A DNA stretch of 64,000 bases from Platerodrilus igneus (GCA_036346225.1 JARFIW010001750.1:248001-312000), one strand, 5' to 3'; counted from the first letter of the stretch, positions 13,109-25,447 are shown. Numbers and translations are program-made. The notes: generated by a model from the sequence alone, not told the origin.

Positions 13109-13760
13109 ATGGATATCAGGAATTTCTTCGGACCAAAAAGTGTTTCTGTTGCACAGAAAAGAAACCTTCAGCTTCTAATTTACTATCAAAATCATCTCCT
13201 AGCTTCACGTTATCTGTTGAGCAGGATCTCTACATTGACCAGTCATCGGAAGCGTTATTGCTACAATGTTCTTCCACCAGTGATACTAAGACTGTTAAGC
13301 TGGATTTCTGTCAGCCGTCAACTTTTGTTCAACTCGTCAATGCAGAGCCTGATGAGTGTAAACAATGCCAGTTTTCAACATCGTCAGTTACTATTACTAG
13401 TCCTGCTACTGGATCAGATGATGTCAACTTATCAATTTCCGCTTCTACTATCAAGGAGCAGAGTAAACAACAATCATTAGCAATGAATCACTGCTTTGAT
13501 TTAGGCGAATACATGATTAAGCATTCAGTGTCAGACCATGTCAAGTTCCAGTTACTAACCATCCCACGTGCTCTAAACTTGTCCCATTACTTCAAAAAGG
13601 ACGTTGATGCGGAAAAACTAATAAGAGATCTTTTCGAAGAACCTGGCTTGAAAAGTACTCATGGCAGGTATACTCGCCCACACTTAAGAGAGGCCTTTGC
13701 AAATTTTGTCCTTTTTTCAAACCAGTTTTAAAAAGAGGAACTTTTGGTGCTTTTGTGATA
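13109..13760 (+). pseudogene. hAT copy 1 transposase, N-terminal part
   Basis: Coding begins at MDIRNFFGPKS (ATG 13,109), a start shared by many ZMYM/DUF4371-type hAT transposases. The frame shifts near 13,160, after which the 13,258-13,731 frame gives a low-complexity Ser/Thr linker and then the region before the TTF-type zinc finger (HCFDLGEYM, KFQLLTIPRALNLSHYFKKD, HGRYTRPHLREAFANFVLFSN). A further shift at the A-rich run near 13,730 is needed to continue into GTFGAFVIQA, which is cut at 13,768 by the second hAT. The reading resumes at 16,606 after the insert, so this and the downstream entry are two halves of one gene. Confidence 0.75.
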
Positions 13761-13768
13761 CAGGCTCA
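13761..13768 (+). repeat. Target-site duplication CAGGCTCA (left copy)
   Basis: Identical 8-mers flank hAT copy 2: 13,761-13,768 and 16,598-16,605. Eight bases is the standard hAT target duplication. Confidence 0.95.
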
Positions 13769-16597
13769 CATCGGCGGCTACTCTATGAGTGCTGCAGAGC
13801 TGCAGAACCACCCACATTCAGAAACGAACAAATACATTTAGTAGTATAAAAGATATCGGTAACCAGCCACTAAAAGTATTATGAATTTCCAAGTTAGATG
13901 TCCATAACAATCGGTCAATAATACAGTAAACATGCAACTCTAAACTAGGAAAATCCATAAAATCACTATCTAACTACGTTGTTCTGCAGATCTTATTTGC
14001 AAGTTCGGCTATGTGTCGGAACATTTCGCGCGAATACGAGCATAGTAAGAAGCGATCTCGTTAACCCATGCTATTCGAATCGTCAAGTTTTGTGTGCTTT
14101 CCGGTTCTTGTAGACAACGCGTCACGCATTTCATCTTTCGTATGTACTATTAATTTTTAACTAGAATTGATCTGTGTAGAGGACATGATACATCGTATGT
14201 ATATTCTTTCTTAGGTAATGAGAAACGTTTTACTTTACTTTAATTATCATATTAATCCATCACCAGTTAGTTATTCACAGATTAAAAACTGAACAAACAT
14301 TTGCGTTTGAAATTTTAGTGAATAGGTAGTAAGTTTGTATATTCATTTATAATTAGGTTCACCAACAATAAACTTTTACACTGTTTCCTGAGGACGTTTG
14401 CTACATTAATCCTTTCTAAAATGGATGATATTTTTAATTTTAGTAAAAAACAATTCTCTCAGCTTACTTTTCAAGAACAATTAGCTATTAAAGATCCGGG
14501 TCGTCCTATACCAGAACTGAACAATGAAAATCCTGGTACAAGTCGTGGTAAAACTTATAAAAAGCAGTTCAATACAGACATTTATCACAGAAACAGTTGA
14601 ATTTGTGCGTGCAATCAAAAAATGCATTATTTTGCTTTCCGTGCGTGTTGTTTTCGGATGATCGTGGTGAAAAACTTCGGTCGCAAACAGGTGTACAGGA
14701 TAGGGTTCACGTAAGTGAAAAAATTAAAAAACATGAAAACTGTAAATCGCATGTTAGTAACGCAATGCGATTAGCTCTATTTGGCAAAATAAATATACAG
14801 GCTCAAGTTAATTCTGCGTACTGGATAAATATTCAGAAGTATAACGAAGAAGTAATCAGAAATAGATATATTTTATCTAAAATTATAAACTGTATAAAAT
14901 TTTGTGGAGCATTTGAACTTGCACTTCGCGGACACGATGAATCCGATTCATCTGAAAACCCCGGTATTTTTAGGAGACTGGTTAATTTTTCCTCGGAGCT
15001 TCATAGAACTTTTGAGGATCATTTGAAAAATGCAGACCTCTTTAAAGGTACTTCCAAAACAATTCAAAATGACTTATTGGAATGTATTCTTGAAGTTTGT
15101 CAATTTGAAATTGTCCAAGAAATCCAAGAAAGCCTGTTTTTAGCAGTGATGGCAGATGAAGCGACAGATATATCAGCAAAGTTTCAAATGGTTACAGTTT
15201 TCCGTTATGTCACAAAAGATGGCGATCCCGTTAAACGATTTTGGAATTTTTTACTTCCAGAGAAATATGATGCACATTCACTTTCTGAAACAATTCTAGG
15301 TGTTCTAGAAACTGTAATCAAAAATAACAATACCAAACTTATTGCACAGAGTTACAATAGGGCCGCAGTTATGAGCGGGAAACGTGGCGGTGTTCAAGCT
15401 CGAATTAAGCAAAAATGCTCATTTTGTACATTGTTACGCTCATCAACTAAATCTCGTAATGACAAAAGCATGTTCTATAAATAGCCAAGTAAGACTTTTT
15501 TTGGGAATTTGCAGGATATACTGGGGTTTTTTAGCTTTTCACCTCAACGTGTAGCAGTGCTTAATGAAATAGTCGGCAGGAGAATGCCTCGTTCTGTTCC
15601 TACTCGCTGGAATTATAGTATTCGTGTGGTTAATATAGTATACGAATACAGAGATGCATTAATTGAATGTATGGAAAACTTGGAGGAAAGCACAAATATG
15701 CAAACGTGCAAGCAAGCTTCTGGAACTTTGCGAATTTTGATGGATCAAAATTTTTCTTTTTGGTTGATCTTTGTTCATTATGTTATGCCACACGTGAATT
15801 TACTATACCACCAATTGCAAAAAAGAAATATGGATCCAACTGAAGCTCAAAGAGTTATAGGTGTGTTTGAACTTAATATTAATAATATACGTAATAATAA
15901 AATAGTCATTGAAGAAGCATCAAAATTAGATACCGTTCCTGCAGAAACTAAACGAAAACGGCTTAATAATAGTCAATGGGATCACCGTGCCGCCTGCATA
16001 GAAGTATGCGACATCATTGTTAACAGTGTAAAAGAACGTTTTTCTTTACCGACCATTTAATAGCCGCTTCACTTGTATCTTCAGAAAAATTTGTCGAGTA
16101 TGATAACAAGTTTCCTGAACAAGAGTTAGACTTAACTTGCATCGCTTACGATATTTTAAATAAAGAACGCCTCAAAACAGAGTTGTCCGTATTATATTCC
16201 AATAGGGAATGTAGAGAAATACGTGATGCTGTGCCTTTTCTTAAATTCATAATTGCGAATAATTTGGACGAATCGATGGTCGAAACTAAAAAGCTATTAC
16301 AAATTCTTGTGACCACACCAATGACCAATGTTGAAGCCGAACGCAGTTTTTCTACTCTAAACCGTATAAAAACTTTTTTAAGGAACTCGATGTGTTAAGA
16401 TAGGTTAACGGCTCTTTCAATGCTGTCAATTATAAAAAAATTCATAACTTCAATTCCCGATTTTAATGAAAAAGTGATTGACCAATTTGCTACAAAGAAA
16501 GATAGACATTTTCCACTCATATTTAAGAAAAACCAATAAAATATTTTTACATTAGCGATGCAGCACTGCCAAATATATTCGGTACGAGCCGCCACTG
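13769..16597 (+). mobile_element. hAT transposon copy 2, nested inside hAT copy 1
   Basis: A complete 2,829-bp insertion with both ends visible. The left end starts CATCGGCGGCTACT and the right end, reverse-complemented, starts CAGTGGCGGCTCGT (11 of 14 match); both are followed inward by AGTGCTGCA-type subterminal sequence. A perfect 8-bp duplication, CAGGCTCA, flanks it. The transposase is on the plus strand and broken by frameshifts. Because it splits the coding region of hAT copy 1, it must have jumped in later. Removing the insert plus one copy of the duplication rejoins the outer gene in a single frame. Confidence 0.92.
14421..16396 (+). pseudogene. hAT copy 2 transposase (DUF4371 / zinc-finger MYM-like group)
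   Basis: The start MDDIFNFSKKQF (ATG 14,421) runs in frame to about 14,600, then shifts into the 14,597-15,484 frame. Domains in order: TTF-type zinc finger (CFPC near 14,636, then HENCKSH near 14,733); DUF4371 and the RNase H-like core with VMADEATDIS (Asp codon near 15,155); two compensating shifts around 15,412-15,505 that restore a HFVHCYAHQLNL-type segment; TRWNYSIRV near 15,604; another shift near 16,045; and the hAT dimerisation domain TNVEAERSFSTLNRIKTFLRN at about 16,325-16,390. At least four frameshifts make it inactive, although all domains are present. Length (about 650 codons) is normal for the family. Confidence 0.88.
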
Positions 16598-16605
16598 CAG
16601 GCTCA
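16598..16605 (+). repeat. Target-site duplication CAGGCTCA (right copy)
   Basis: Matches 13,761-13,768 exactly and is followed by the resumed reading frame of hAT copy 1. Confidence 0.95.
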
Positions 16606-18475
16606 TCATGATTACAAAGACTTTCATGAAGATGCTCGAGGCCATGAAAAGAGTAGTTGGCATCTTGAATCCATAAGTAAGGCCAAAAACTTTTGTGAGT
16701 CCATAGAAATTAGAAAGAAAAATGTAACGGAACAGTTAGACAATGGAATCACTGAGCTTCTAAATGCTAATCGCAAAAAACTAAAATCAATTCTTGCAAC
16801 TTTAATATTTTGTGGCACTCATGACATATTCATTAAAAGAAAGAGTTCAAATGAAGGGAATTTTCAAGATTTGCTTTTGTTCAGAGTAAGTGCAGGTGAT
16901 AAAGTGTTGGAGGATCATTTAGAAAACCATGGAGGAAAAGCAAAATATACATCACACAAAGTCCAGAACGATTTAATAAGTACATGTGTTTTTGTGATAC
17001 AACAAGAGATTGTTGGTCAGGTAAACAGATCGTCGGCATTTTCATTATTGGCTGATGAAACGGCTGACATTAGTGGAAAAGAACAATTGTCGCTGGGAGT
17101 ACGATTTGTAGACGACGAGTTAAATTTTACAGTAAAAGAAGAATTTTTAGGATTTGCTGAGCTAATTACATTAGATGCCGAGAGAATTTCTTCATCTATT
17201 TTAAAATTTGCTAAAAATTTGAACTTAGATATGAATAAGTTGATTGGCTTGGACTTTGATGGTTGCTCGACAATGGCAGGCCATGAAAGTGGAGTGCAGG
17301 CTAGGATTAGAGAAAAGTACTAGAGAGCTGTCTATTTTCATTGTGCATTGCACAGACTAAACTTAGTTGTCAATGATCTTAACAGTGTCCAAGAAATTCG
17401 TAACACTGTTGGAACGATAAAACAGGTTATTAGGTTGTTTAGAGAAAGTGTAGTGTGTAGGAAAACAATACCTAACATTCTAATGTTCTGTGAGACCCGA
17501 TGGTCACACAAATATACATCAATTAGGGTATTCAGAGGAAACTTCTTGAAAACCAAAGATAGTCACAATCATCTTGCAAATAGCCGTGAAGTCAATCAAG
17601 ACACTAGATCACATGCCAGTCAATTAGGCAGTGCAAAATCATAACCTATATTTATTATTTGTCTACCCATTATATCAAGATATTCCTCATATTTAGAACC
17701 AATAATCAATAAACTTCAGTATACTGATATGGATCTCCACACTGTCTACAGATACGTCAACACGGACCTCCTAGCTAATTTTCAAAAGCATAGAGAACGC
17801 AACAACGAGTCCATAAACATTTTCGAGGAAGTAAAACAGGATTGTAAAGAACTTGAAATTGACATAAGAATCCCGAGGATGGCTGTTAGGCAGAAACACA
17901 GATGCAATGTCCAATACTCATTGCCCGAAGACTATTTTAGAGGGACGATTTACATTCCGTACATGGATTCTATAATCATGTCACTAACTACTAGATTTGA
18001 AACAAATTAAGACACACTTATCAAAGACGGAATTCTTCACCCACATTTAATAAAAAAGGCGAAAAAAGAAGATTTCATGAGAGACATAAAAAGTTTGCAG
18101 GAGTTTTATCAAATAGACAACCTGGAAGCAGAAGCCAGATTATGGTATGACGTGTGGACAAATAAGGAGTGTTTGGAAAAAACGAAGCTTCATGATATAC
18201 TTTCAGAAACGATATTCTACCCAGCAGTAAGGAGAATGCTTATATTTTACCAAACCATACCCCCCACAACTTGCATTGTAGAGAGTTCCTTTAGCACACT
18301 ACGTAGAGTGAAAACGTGGCTGAGGAGTACTATTGGTGAGAACCGTCTGTCAAGCTTGTGCCTTCTCAGTGTCCACAGGAATAAAGCAAAGTCTCCTGGT
18401 TTCGAAGAAAAAGTAATTGACTTGTTCGGCAAGAAGAAAAGAAATTTACAATTTGCATTTTCGGATAAATATTAG
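16606..18475 (+). pseudogene. hAT copy 1 transposase, C-terminal part
   Basis: One reading frame is maintained for 1.87 kb, broken only by stops at 17,321-17,323 (TAG), 17,642-17,644 (TAA) and 18,008-18,010 (TAA), ending at 18,473-18,475. Segments in order: HDYKDFHEDARGHEKSSWH (completing the zinc-finger region), KLKSILATLIFCG, SLLADETADISGKEQ (catalytic Asp near 17,053), IGLDFDGCSTMAG, HCALHRLNLVVND, MFCETRWSHKY near 17,482, and the C-terminal dimerisation block TCIVESSFSTLRRVKTWLRST near 18,269-18,330. Intactness apart from point stops suggests this copy is not very old despite hosting two insertions. Confidence 0.88.
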
Positions 18476-18494
18476 TGTCAAATCTATATTATGG

Positions 18495-18850
18495 AAAATA
18501 CAAATGGCCGATTACTTACAATTCACTACCACATTAGCGGACTTTTAAAAAAAGACTACGCTTAATATTGATGAAGAAGTTGGTCGTAGGGGATATGTGC
18601 CTCAGGCATAACAATTATTTTTGTCTGATATCATGGAAGTATTCTTCAAGCATATTAGATAAAAATTTATTTAAATTTTTGTGAAATATATGCTTATAGA
18701 ACACTTTTATGTCAGACAAAATTATTTGTTATTATGCTCGAGGCACATAGTCTCCTACGGCCAACTTTCCCTTCAGGATTAGGTGTAGTGCTTTTCTTTC
18801 TTTCAAAATCCACTAATGTTGTAATGGGTAATCGGCCATTTGTATTTTTC
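18495..18850. mobile_element. Palindromic (foldback) MITE inside hAT copy 1
   Basis: The two halves are reverse complements of each other. The terminal word AAATACAAATGGCCGATTAC near 18,500 pairs with GTAATCGGCCATTTGTATTT near 18,826-18,846; further in, GTTGGTCGTAGGG pairs with the CCTACGGCCAAC region near 18,752, and GTGCCTC...CATAA with TTATGCTCGAGGCAC. The centre at about 18,670 is AT-rich. There is no coding capacity. It lies 20 bp beyond the hAT copy 1 stop codon and was probably inserted into its 3' untranslated part. Target duplication was not resolved. Confidence 0.8.
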
Positions 18851-18968
18851 ACTTTTGATTGTTCCACTCAAAAGTACCATATATAACTACATTAATCAAG
18901 CGTTAAGTTTTTGTTCCCGGTCTAGCCGCCCCCCAATCGACTGTCATATGGGCGCCATTAGTGGCAAG

Positions 18969-20872
18969 TACCCCACTAACAAACTTGGGAAGTACTATAT
19001 TTGTGCTAGACGTGCTGTTTAAAGAAAGTACAAAGGTAATCGTTAGGAACCAATAAAATTCCCCCTATTTATCAACATTATTTTAGAAAGGTTTTCATTG
19101 AAGCTGCTGGAACGTTTTCTATCTTCATAATTCATACAGGTTAAATTTCAAGATACAGTTTAATTGAAGCCTCTTCTTTGTAAACATGTCAAGTGTGCCT
19201 TTCAGTATAGTAAATGCTACAACTACTTACAAATTCTAGTGTACGTTTATGTCCATAAATTTGTAATTAGCTCATAACTGATAAAGTGCTCGTTAAGCAG
19301 ATTTTCCTATATTACGATAATTATTTCATTAGGTTCTGTGTGATTTAAAGGCAAACATAAATACTCGCAAAGGTAACGCTAGATAAATACTGAACTAAGA
19401 ATTAAGAGAAAGGGAGAAACGCAAACACGAAGCGATTATTTACACTTGTCAATTTTAACTCGTGCTTCATGTATGCAAAGGTTTCCAGTTTTTCAAAACT
19501 GTCATTGACAAACACACGGGTAAATACTTAAAGCATCCGTCAACTTTAATGTTTTGCGCTTTAGTCCTAGAATTCACATTTCAGAGTTTGTACAGCATGC
19601 TGTAGCTATCGATTTTCATATATGTTTCACAAAGGATCATAAGAAAACGCACCCGTCAAACGTATGGACTTAAGACGCTTCATTGTTCTTATGTTTATTT
19701 TACGTATCTTTGCTTTCTTTATATCTTTATATCTTTGTATATCACTGTTAACGTAGTAAGGTACAACATTTTCGCCCTTTTACATCAAGATCTAATGAAG
19801 CATTCGCACTATTATTTTTAAAAATGTTATTGGTGTCTAATAAAAAAATTTTGTATAAGCGAAGGCCCAGCCTTTCAGACAGTACACATTATATAAAGTG
19901 ACAAGAAGATAGCCGTATCTACTGGTCATTTTGTACCTCTAGTCTAAATAGTATAAAAAGTGCTAAGTGAGTCAAATTAAGACCACATTTTTTAATCATG
20001 TTAATCCTCTGTATTTCGATTTCCTGCAATTATTTTGTAAACATACAATTTCGCTCCAAGGATCAAGTAGGCATTTCACAGAAAGGGTTTAGCTTAACTC
20101 TCTAATCACACAAATTATTGCCTACTTCATCTTTAAACAAGCAGGTAGAGGTTGCAACCAACTCTTGAGGGATGAGAGGGTATTTGAAGAGGGTTGTAGG
20201 TGCTGTCGTCGGGGAATACCTTTCTTAATAGGTGACTAAATTAGACGCTAACTGGTATCAATTAGGATCGGGGTTTCCTAAAGGGAGCTCCAGCTGGAAA
20301 GTGCAAAGGATTTCAGAACTGGAAATCAGAACAGTGGATTTAGAAATATTCTGTAAGATTCGATAATGCTACAATAGTAAAAAACATATTTATATCTAAA
20401 CTCCAACTAATAGTGGAGAAAATTGGTCGCAGAGTAGTAATTTAGAAAATTCAATCTGTAGTATTTAGCTTGCTCAAGTACCTTATGGTAATAGAAAAAT
20501 AGTATGCTTTATAAATTAATTGAACAGAAAAAGTTTCTCTATCCTTGACATTAATTATTAAAAACACTAAGTGGCAGGTAGTTTTCATGAGAGTACGAGA
20601 TGCTTGCAGGGGCAGTTCTTAAGTGATTGTTTTGCGGAAAATTTAAAATAGTTTGTACGGTAACTGTACGTATATCTTTTATTATTTTGTGTTGATTAAA
20701 GTTACAATCGATCCGAATACAATTTTTGTTGAACTTTCCGGTTACATCTTATATCAGAAGTGGGATTCAAACCACATCGCATTCTCCAAAAATACACGGT
20801 ATTGTAGCTCTTCTGAATGTTTATTTGCTGCAAACATGAGTGAACAGAATGCGGATACCGCTTCACAAACTA
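18969..20872. other. Non-coding stretch
   Basis: No recognised coding or RNA genes. An open frame at 20,653-20,907 has non-repetitive composition but no recognised domain and runs into the Gypsy LTR; it may be part of a disrupted host transcript or chance. Confidence 0.4.
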
Positions 20873-20876
20873 ATAT

Positions 20877-21411
20877 TGCAGCGGGCTACTATAACACGTT
20901 TCACTAATTTAAAACAAGTAGTAATAAAAGTCTTTATTACTCACGATTCACAAGCCTAATTAACAGTATATGCCTTATTTATAGATGAGTTCAGTCCAAT
21001 TACATTGAAGCACTATCACACTAAAGCTATTTACAAGCACTAATATCTTCCTAAACTAATTCCTTAACCATAAGTCTTCTCAACAATACTAAACACTACT
21101 TTAATTTATTTATTACACTTTTGTCTATTTATGTACAAGCTGGCGGTACAATGTACACGTTCACATAATAAGTTTAATTTACTATCTGTCATTAAACACG
21201 TAATTACTAACTAACTATACACGAGATGATTTATAGACGACATTTTGATATAGACTAACTCTGTACTTCATCAGCGGTCTTATTTATACCCTGAATTAAA
21301 TATATGATTCATACTCTGGTATGTGCTCAAAAATTCTCGATTCCTGGAGAATGTACTTGGGTTATAAAACTTGTGTGTTTGACGGGTTGCCTAACAGTAG
21401 TTCGTAACACT
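20877..21411 (-). repeat. Gypsy 3' LTR
   Basis: About 535 bp. It matches the split 5' LTR at 26,555-26,680 and 30,240-30,625 almost throughout, and also the solo LTR at 60,472-61,030 on the other strand. Contains an AATAAA-type signal on the minus strand (from TTTATTAC near 20,933). Confidence 0.9.
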
Positions 21412-22004
21412 GCCCCCTCTTTAAAACCGTTACGTCTCGTAACTGTAAATACATTTTGAAGCCAATTCGATGACTGATAACAGTATCGGAAGCTATTTTT
21501 TCTGGTGCATCCACCACGCCGTTGTAAATAACGGTCAACACCCTTTTTTTGGTCTTGGTAGGTAACCGGTTGATAGCAACAAACAAGGACCTGGACGTTG
21601 CTTCCCTGGAAAATTACTTTCAGTATATTTCAAACTATTCTCCAATCTAAGCGATCCAATCCACAGCCTAGCTTGGACACCGCAAGTCTCGTTACTCCAT
21701 TTTCTTTCATCTAAGCCTTAAGATTCAGTAAAGCCTCTCATAGATGTCCATAATTAGGTCCCTGCCATGAAGAATTTTTTGTGACCAGATAGTAAACATA
21801 ACGATTTCTATCCTGAAAAACCAAAGCTTTTCTTACGCCGCCATGAAACTCTTAAAATCTACATTTGGCTCATGATTAATAACTCGTTGAACACCATTCT
21901 CATTATTCAAGTCTTCCTGGTTATTGCCAGCATAGGAAGTTAAACGGTCAAAGTGTACCACTTTCGTTTTATCACGGGGAGATTTTCTGATCCGGTACAC
22001 TACA

Positions 22005-22990
22005 TTAATTAATTCTTCTTAACACTTCGTACGGGACTTCCCATTGTCTTTGTAATTTTAACGACAATCCACGCTTTCTTTGTGGGTTATACAACCACAC
22101 ATCTCTAGGTTGGTAACCATCTTCTTGTGCTCTCGTGTCATATTGTGATTTCATTCGATCGCATGCTGCCTGGATATTTTTTCGGACGTTTTCGTGAATG
22201 CTATTTGATCTTTCACGAAGCTTACTAACATAATCTTCACCTGCAATCTCTTCTCCAGATTTAAATCCTAACTGAAGATCACATGGTAGCCGCAGTTTAC
22301 GTCCTAACATCACGCTAGCGGGAGAGTATCCTGTGCTGTCATGTACCGAAGATCGGTACGCCAGTAGGAACAAATGTAAATATTGGTCCCAGTCTCGTTG
22401 ATGTTCAGAGACAACTTCGGCTAGGTAGTTTCCTAGCATTCTGTTCATTTTTTCAACCATTGCATCCGATTGTGGATGAAGTGGCGTGGTTCTGGTTTTC
22501 CTGATTCCAAGACGCTTGCAGACGTTTTGAAACAACGCTGATTCCAAGTTCCGACCTTGATTGGAGTGTAATTCCAACGGAACTCCAAAGCGACAAAACA
22601 ACTCCTTCACTAGTACATCTGCAACCGTTTCGGCTTCTTAGTTAGGTATAGCACATGCCTCCGGCCATTTAGTAAAATAATCCATTGCAACCAAGATGTA
22701 TTTATTTGCTTTCTCTGTTTCAAGAAACGTGCCAGCTATATTAATGGTCACCTCTCAAAAGGATTCCCCAGGTTATACTGTCTCACTGGGGCTTTCCGTT
22801 TTGTAACCGGGCCATTTCCAGAGGCACACAACTCACATTTCCGTCACCACTCCTTCACATCTTCTTTGCAGTTTACCCAGTAGAATCTTTCTTTCGCTCT
22901 TTCGAGAGTTCTTTTCACGCCAAAGTGCCCTCCGGAAATACCATCGTGCAAGTGCTGCAACACTTCCGGCACTCTGCTTCTCGGCGCTAT
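22005..22990 (-). pseudogene. Gypsy integrase
   Basis: Reading down from about 22,990: an HHCC zinc-binding domain (LHDGISGGHFG, then WVNCKEDVKEW and KCELC), then the catalytic core. The first core Asp is in MDYFTKWPEA near 22,670; a stop follows at about 22,640. The second core Asp should lie in HSDQG but the sequence reads HSNQGRNLES, with AAT at about 22,560, so the catalytic Asp is replaced by Asn. The third residue, Glu, is in MVEKMNRML. RSSVHDSTGYSPA and a LPCDLQLGF tail follow, as in insect Gypsy elements. A post-core piece extends below 22,005 (VVHFDRLTSY near 21,960). Several stops and the lost Asp make it inactive. Confidence 0.88.
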
Positions 22991-23336
22991 CACTTAGAGT
23001 CTCTCAGTGCCATCTTCACATTCCAGACGTCGTTTCAAGATTCTATTTTCAATCACCAAGGAGTCCCACTGTGCCCAGTATGCCTTCAGGCTCCTACTTG
23101 AAATACTAATTTCTTCCCAAGCTGGTCATTGTCCTCTACTTTTCCACTCAATAATACGTCCTAATTCGGCGTCATTCTTCTGGTCTTCTTATTCTTTCGG
23201 GTTGCCAAGTATCATCGGTCACCGTGCAATGATTGCAGTCTACCGGGCAAGGTCTCCTTGATAGAGCGTCTGCATTCCGATGGCTAGTTCCTACACGATG
23301 TTCTGTGTCAAGGTCATATTCCTGCAGCCGTTCTAT

Positions 23337-24661
23337 CTACCTTGCAACTTGCCTTTCAGGATTTCGAAACTGTAGTAACCATTTTAGAGCAGCATGGTAT
23401 GTTCTTAGCAAGAATTTACGGCCGTATAAGTATTTACAAAAGTGCTCTACAGATTGGACGACGGCGAACAGTTCCCTTCTTGTCATACAATAGTTCCTTT
23501 CTGGCCGCGATAAGACTTTACTGAAATATCTAATATCATTTTCTTGTCCGTCCTGCACCTGAGAAAAAACGCTTCCTATAGCTGTGTTACAGGCATCGAT
23601 ATCCAACACAAATTTCCCCTCCATCCGTGGATAACTCAGAATTGGTGCTGTAACTAGTAGCCGTTTCAGTTGTTTAAATGCGCTATGGCAGTCGTTATTC
23701 CAGTTAGATTCTTGTCCATTTGCGGTTAATTTCGTCAACGGTTTGGCAATGTTCTAAAGCCCAAGTATAAAACGTCGGTAATATGTGCACAATCCTAGAA
23801 AACTGCGTAGTTGGTGTATATCTGCTGGTGTAGGCCAATTTTGTTCCGTTTTTATCTTGTCAGGGTCAGCTCTTATTCCGGTCTTCGAAAGGACATGTCC
23901 TAGGTATTTCACCTCTTTTCCAAATAGGTGACATTTCTTAGGGCTCAAGGTAAGGTTTGCCACGCGTAATATTTGGAATTTCTCTTGTAGGTTTTTAAGG
24001 TATTCTTCAGGACACCGCCTAACACAATCACGTCGTCGAGGTACACCAGATATGTCTTCCAGGACAGTCCACGCAGTATCGACTCCATCAAACGTTCAAA
24101 AGTAGCAGGGGCATTGCATAATCCAAAGGGCATGACCTTGAACGGCCATAATCCAATTCCAATTGTAAACGCAGTTTTCTCTTTATCGTTTGGCTATAAG
24201 CCTACCTGCCAGTATCTGCTTTTCAAGTCCAAGGTCGAAAACCATTTAGATCCGGAAAGAGTATCCAAGGTGTCGTCAATTCTGGGCAAAGGATAGCTGT
24301 CTTTCTTTGTCACATTGTTTAGCCGCCGGTAGTCTACACAAAACCTTGTCGACCCATTCTTTTTCTTGACAAGCACTATCGGAGATGCCTATGGACTATT
24401 CGAGGGTTCAATCACTCCCTGTTCTTCAATGTCGGTAATAATTTGCTCGGCTTTCTTAGGTTTTGGCAAAAAAAGCCGCCTGGTATGTTGTCTTATCGCT
24501 TGCGCATCTCCAGCATTGAACTTGTGTTGCACAACATCCGTCCTTCCTTTCTCACTATCATCCAGTGCAAACATGCTTCGATAGCGTCCGGCCAGTTCTT
24601 TTACCTTGCCCAGTTGGTCGCCGTTTATTCCTTGACACGAGAGTATCAACATATTCAGCAA
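23337..24661 (-). pseudogene. Gypsy reverse transcriptase and RNase H
   Basis: RT blocks occur in order: [20 protein letters not shown] (24,194-24,376), [29 protein letters not shown] and the catalytic YLDDVIVL at about 24,028-24,042, then LSPKKCHLFGKEVKYLGH (23,754-23,963) and the connection region. RNase H (23,337-23,738) shows LDIDACNTAIGSVFSQ and RRELFAVV, but the downstream TDH box that supplies another acidic residue reads TYHAAL, Asp replaced by Tyr. Frame breaks occur near 23,745, 23,960, 24,135 and 24,380. The YLDD centre itself is intact. Confidence 0.9.
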
Positions 24662-24873
24662 TTTCTGTGAGCAACCGTTGGCTGGTTTATCTTTTGTGTC
24701 ATCCAGTCATCCACACAATGTTTAATATGGCATATTAGAATGCAACTTCCCACAATCATGTCTTTCTTCATGGTCACCGTATGCGGATTAATATTTGCAC
24801 CCTTACTGGTATCATATTTCGAAACTTTACCAGAGTTCTTGCAATTAGTAATCCTTCCTGACCCATTACCGAT

Positions 24874-25389
24874 TCAGTTTCTTCCATCATGCATACTTGT
24901 TCTTCCCGAAGCGTACGTACCATCACGTACCATCACGATAATTTCCGTCTTCTCGGGTATTTTCATATCACAAATCAGCCGATCTTGCAACGTCTGGTTA
25001 CTCGTCCCTTGAAATAGAATCTCATCATTTTCTATCCGAAGCACATTTTCTTTCATGTTCACATGAAACCCATATTCTCTCATAAGAGCCATTCCCAAGA
25101 TTAGATCTTCTGTAATTTCAACTACCAACACTCTGTGAATAATTAGTTTGTCGCCAATTGCCAACGCAACAGCAGTCTCTCCGTGCGTAGAAATTTTCTC
25201 ACCACTTGCCGTTTGAAGACATACTGATGCAGGTTGCACTTTTCCACGACCAACCAAGTCTGGTCTTACAATAGTCCTTGTCGCTTCTGTATCCACGAGT
25301 AACCAGACAACCATTAATTCCACCATCGATATAAATGCTGTCCGGATTTTCCATCGACGATGCAGCAAGGATGATAATCTGCGGGGCAC
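24874..25389 (-). pseudogene. Gypsy aspartic protease region
   Basis: A retropepsin-like domain between Gag and RT. The active-site loop, normally D-T/S-G-A, reads VDTEATRTIV at about 25,282-25,296, so the conserved Gly is Glu. It is followed by LIIHRVLVVEITEDLILGMALMREYGF, the usual second half with the ILG flap-end block. The protease would cleave the Gag-Pol polyprotein; the active-site change argues that this copy cannot. Confidence 0.75.
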
Positions 25390-25447
25390 TACGTTGTGCT
25401 GTCGGCGTTCGCCCCCTTACGTCGACTTGCTTTAGATTTCCTGCTGC

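Larger units (their letters stand above)
11915..18960 (+). mobile_element. hAT transposon copy 1 (host of nested insertions)
   Basis: The left end reads CAGCGGCGCCCATA; the right end, reverse-complemented, reads TAATGGCGCCCATA, matching at 11 of 14 positions, with looser similarity continuing inward. Outside them lie GTGGCAGG (11,907-11,914) and GTGGCAAG (18,961-18,968), an 8-bp target duplication with one mismatch, the length made by hAT transposases. Inside is a plus-strand transposase pseudogene split by a second hAT (13,769-16,597), and a palindromic MITE at about 18,495-18,850 sits near the right end. Removing both leaves about 3.85 kb, normal for an autonomous hAT of the DUF4371/zinc-finger MYM-like group. 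Confidence 0.85.

Noticed and set aside
20653..20907. Host exon next to the Gypsy 3' LTR
   Set aside because: Reasonable composition but no recognised domain, no supporting splice pattern, and the frame runs into the LTR.
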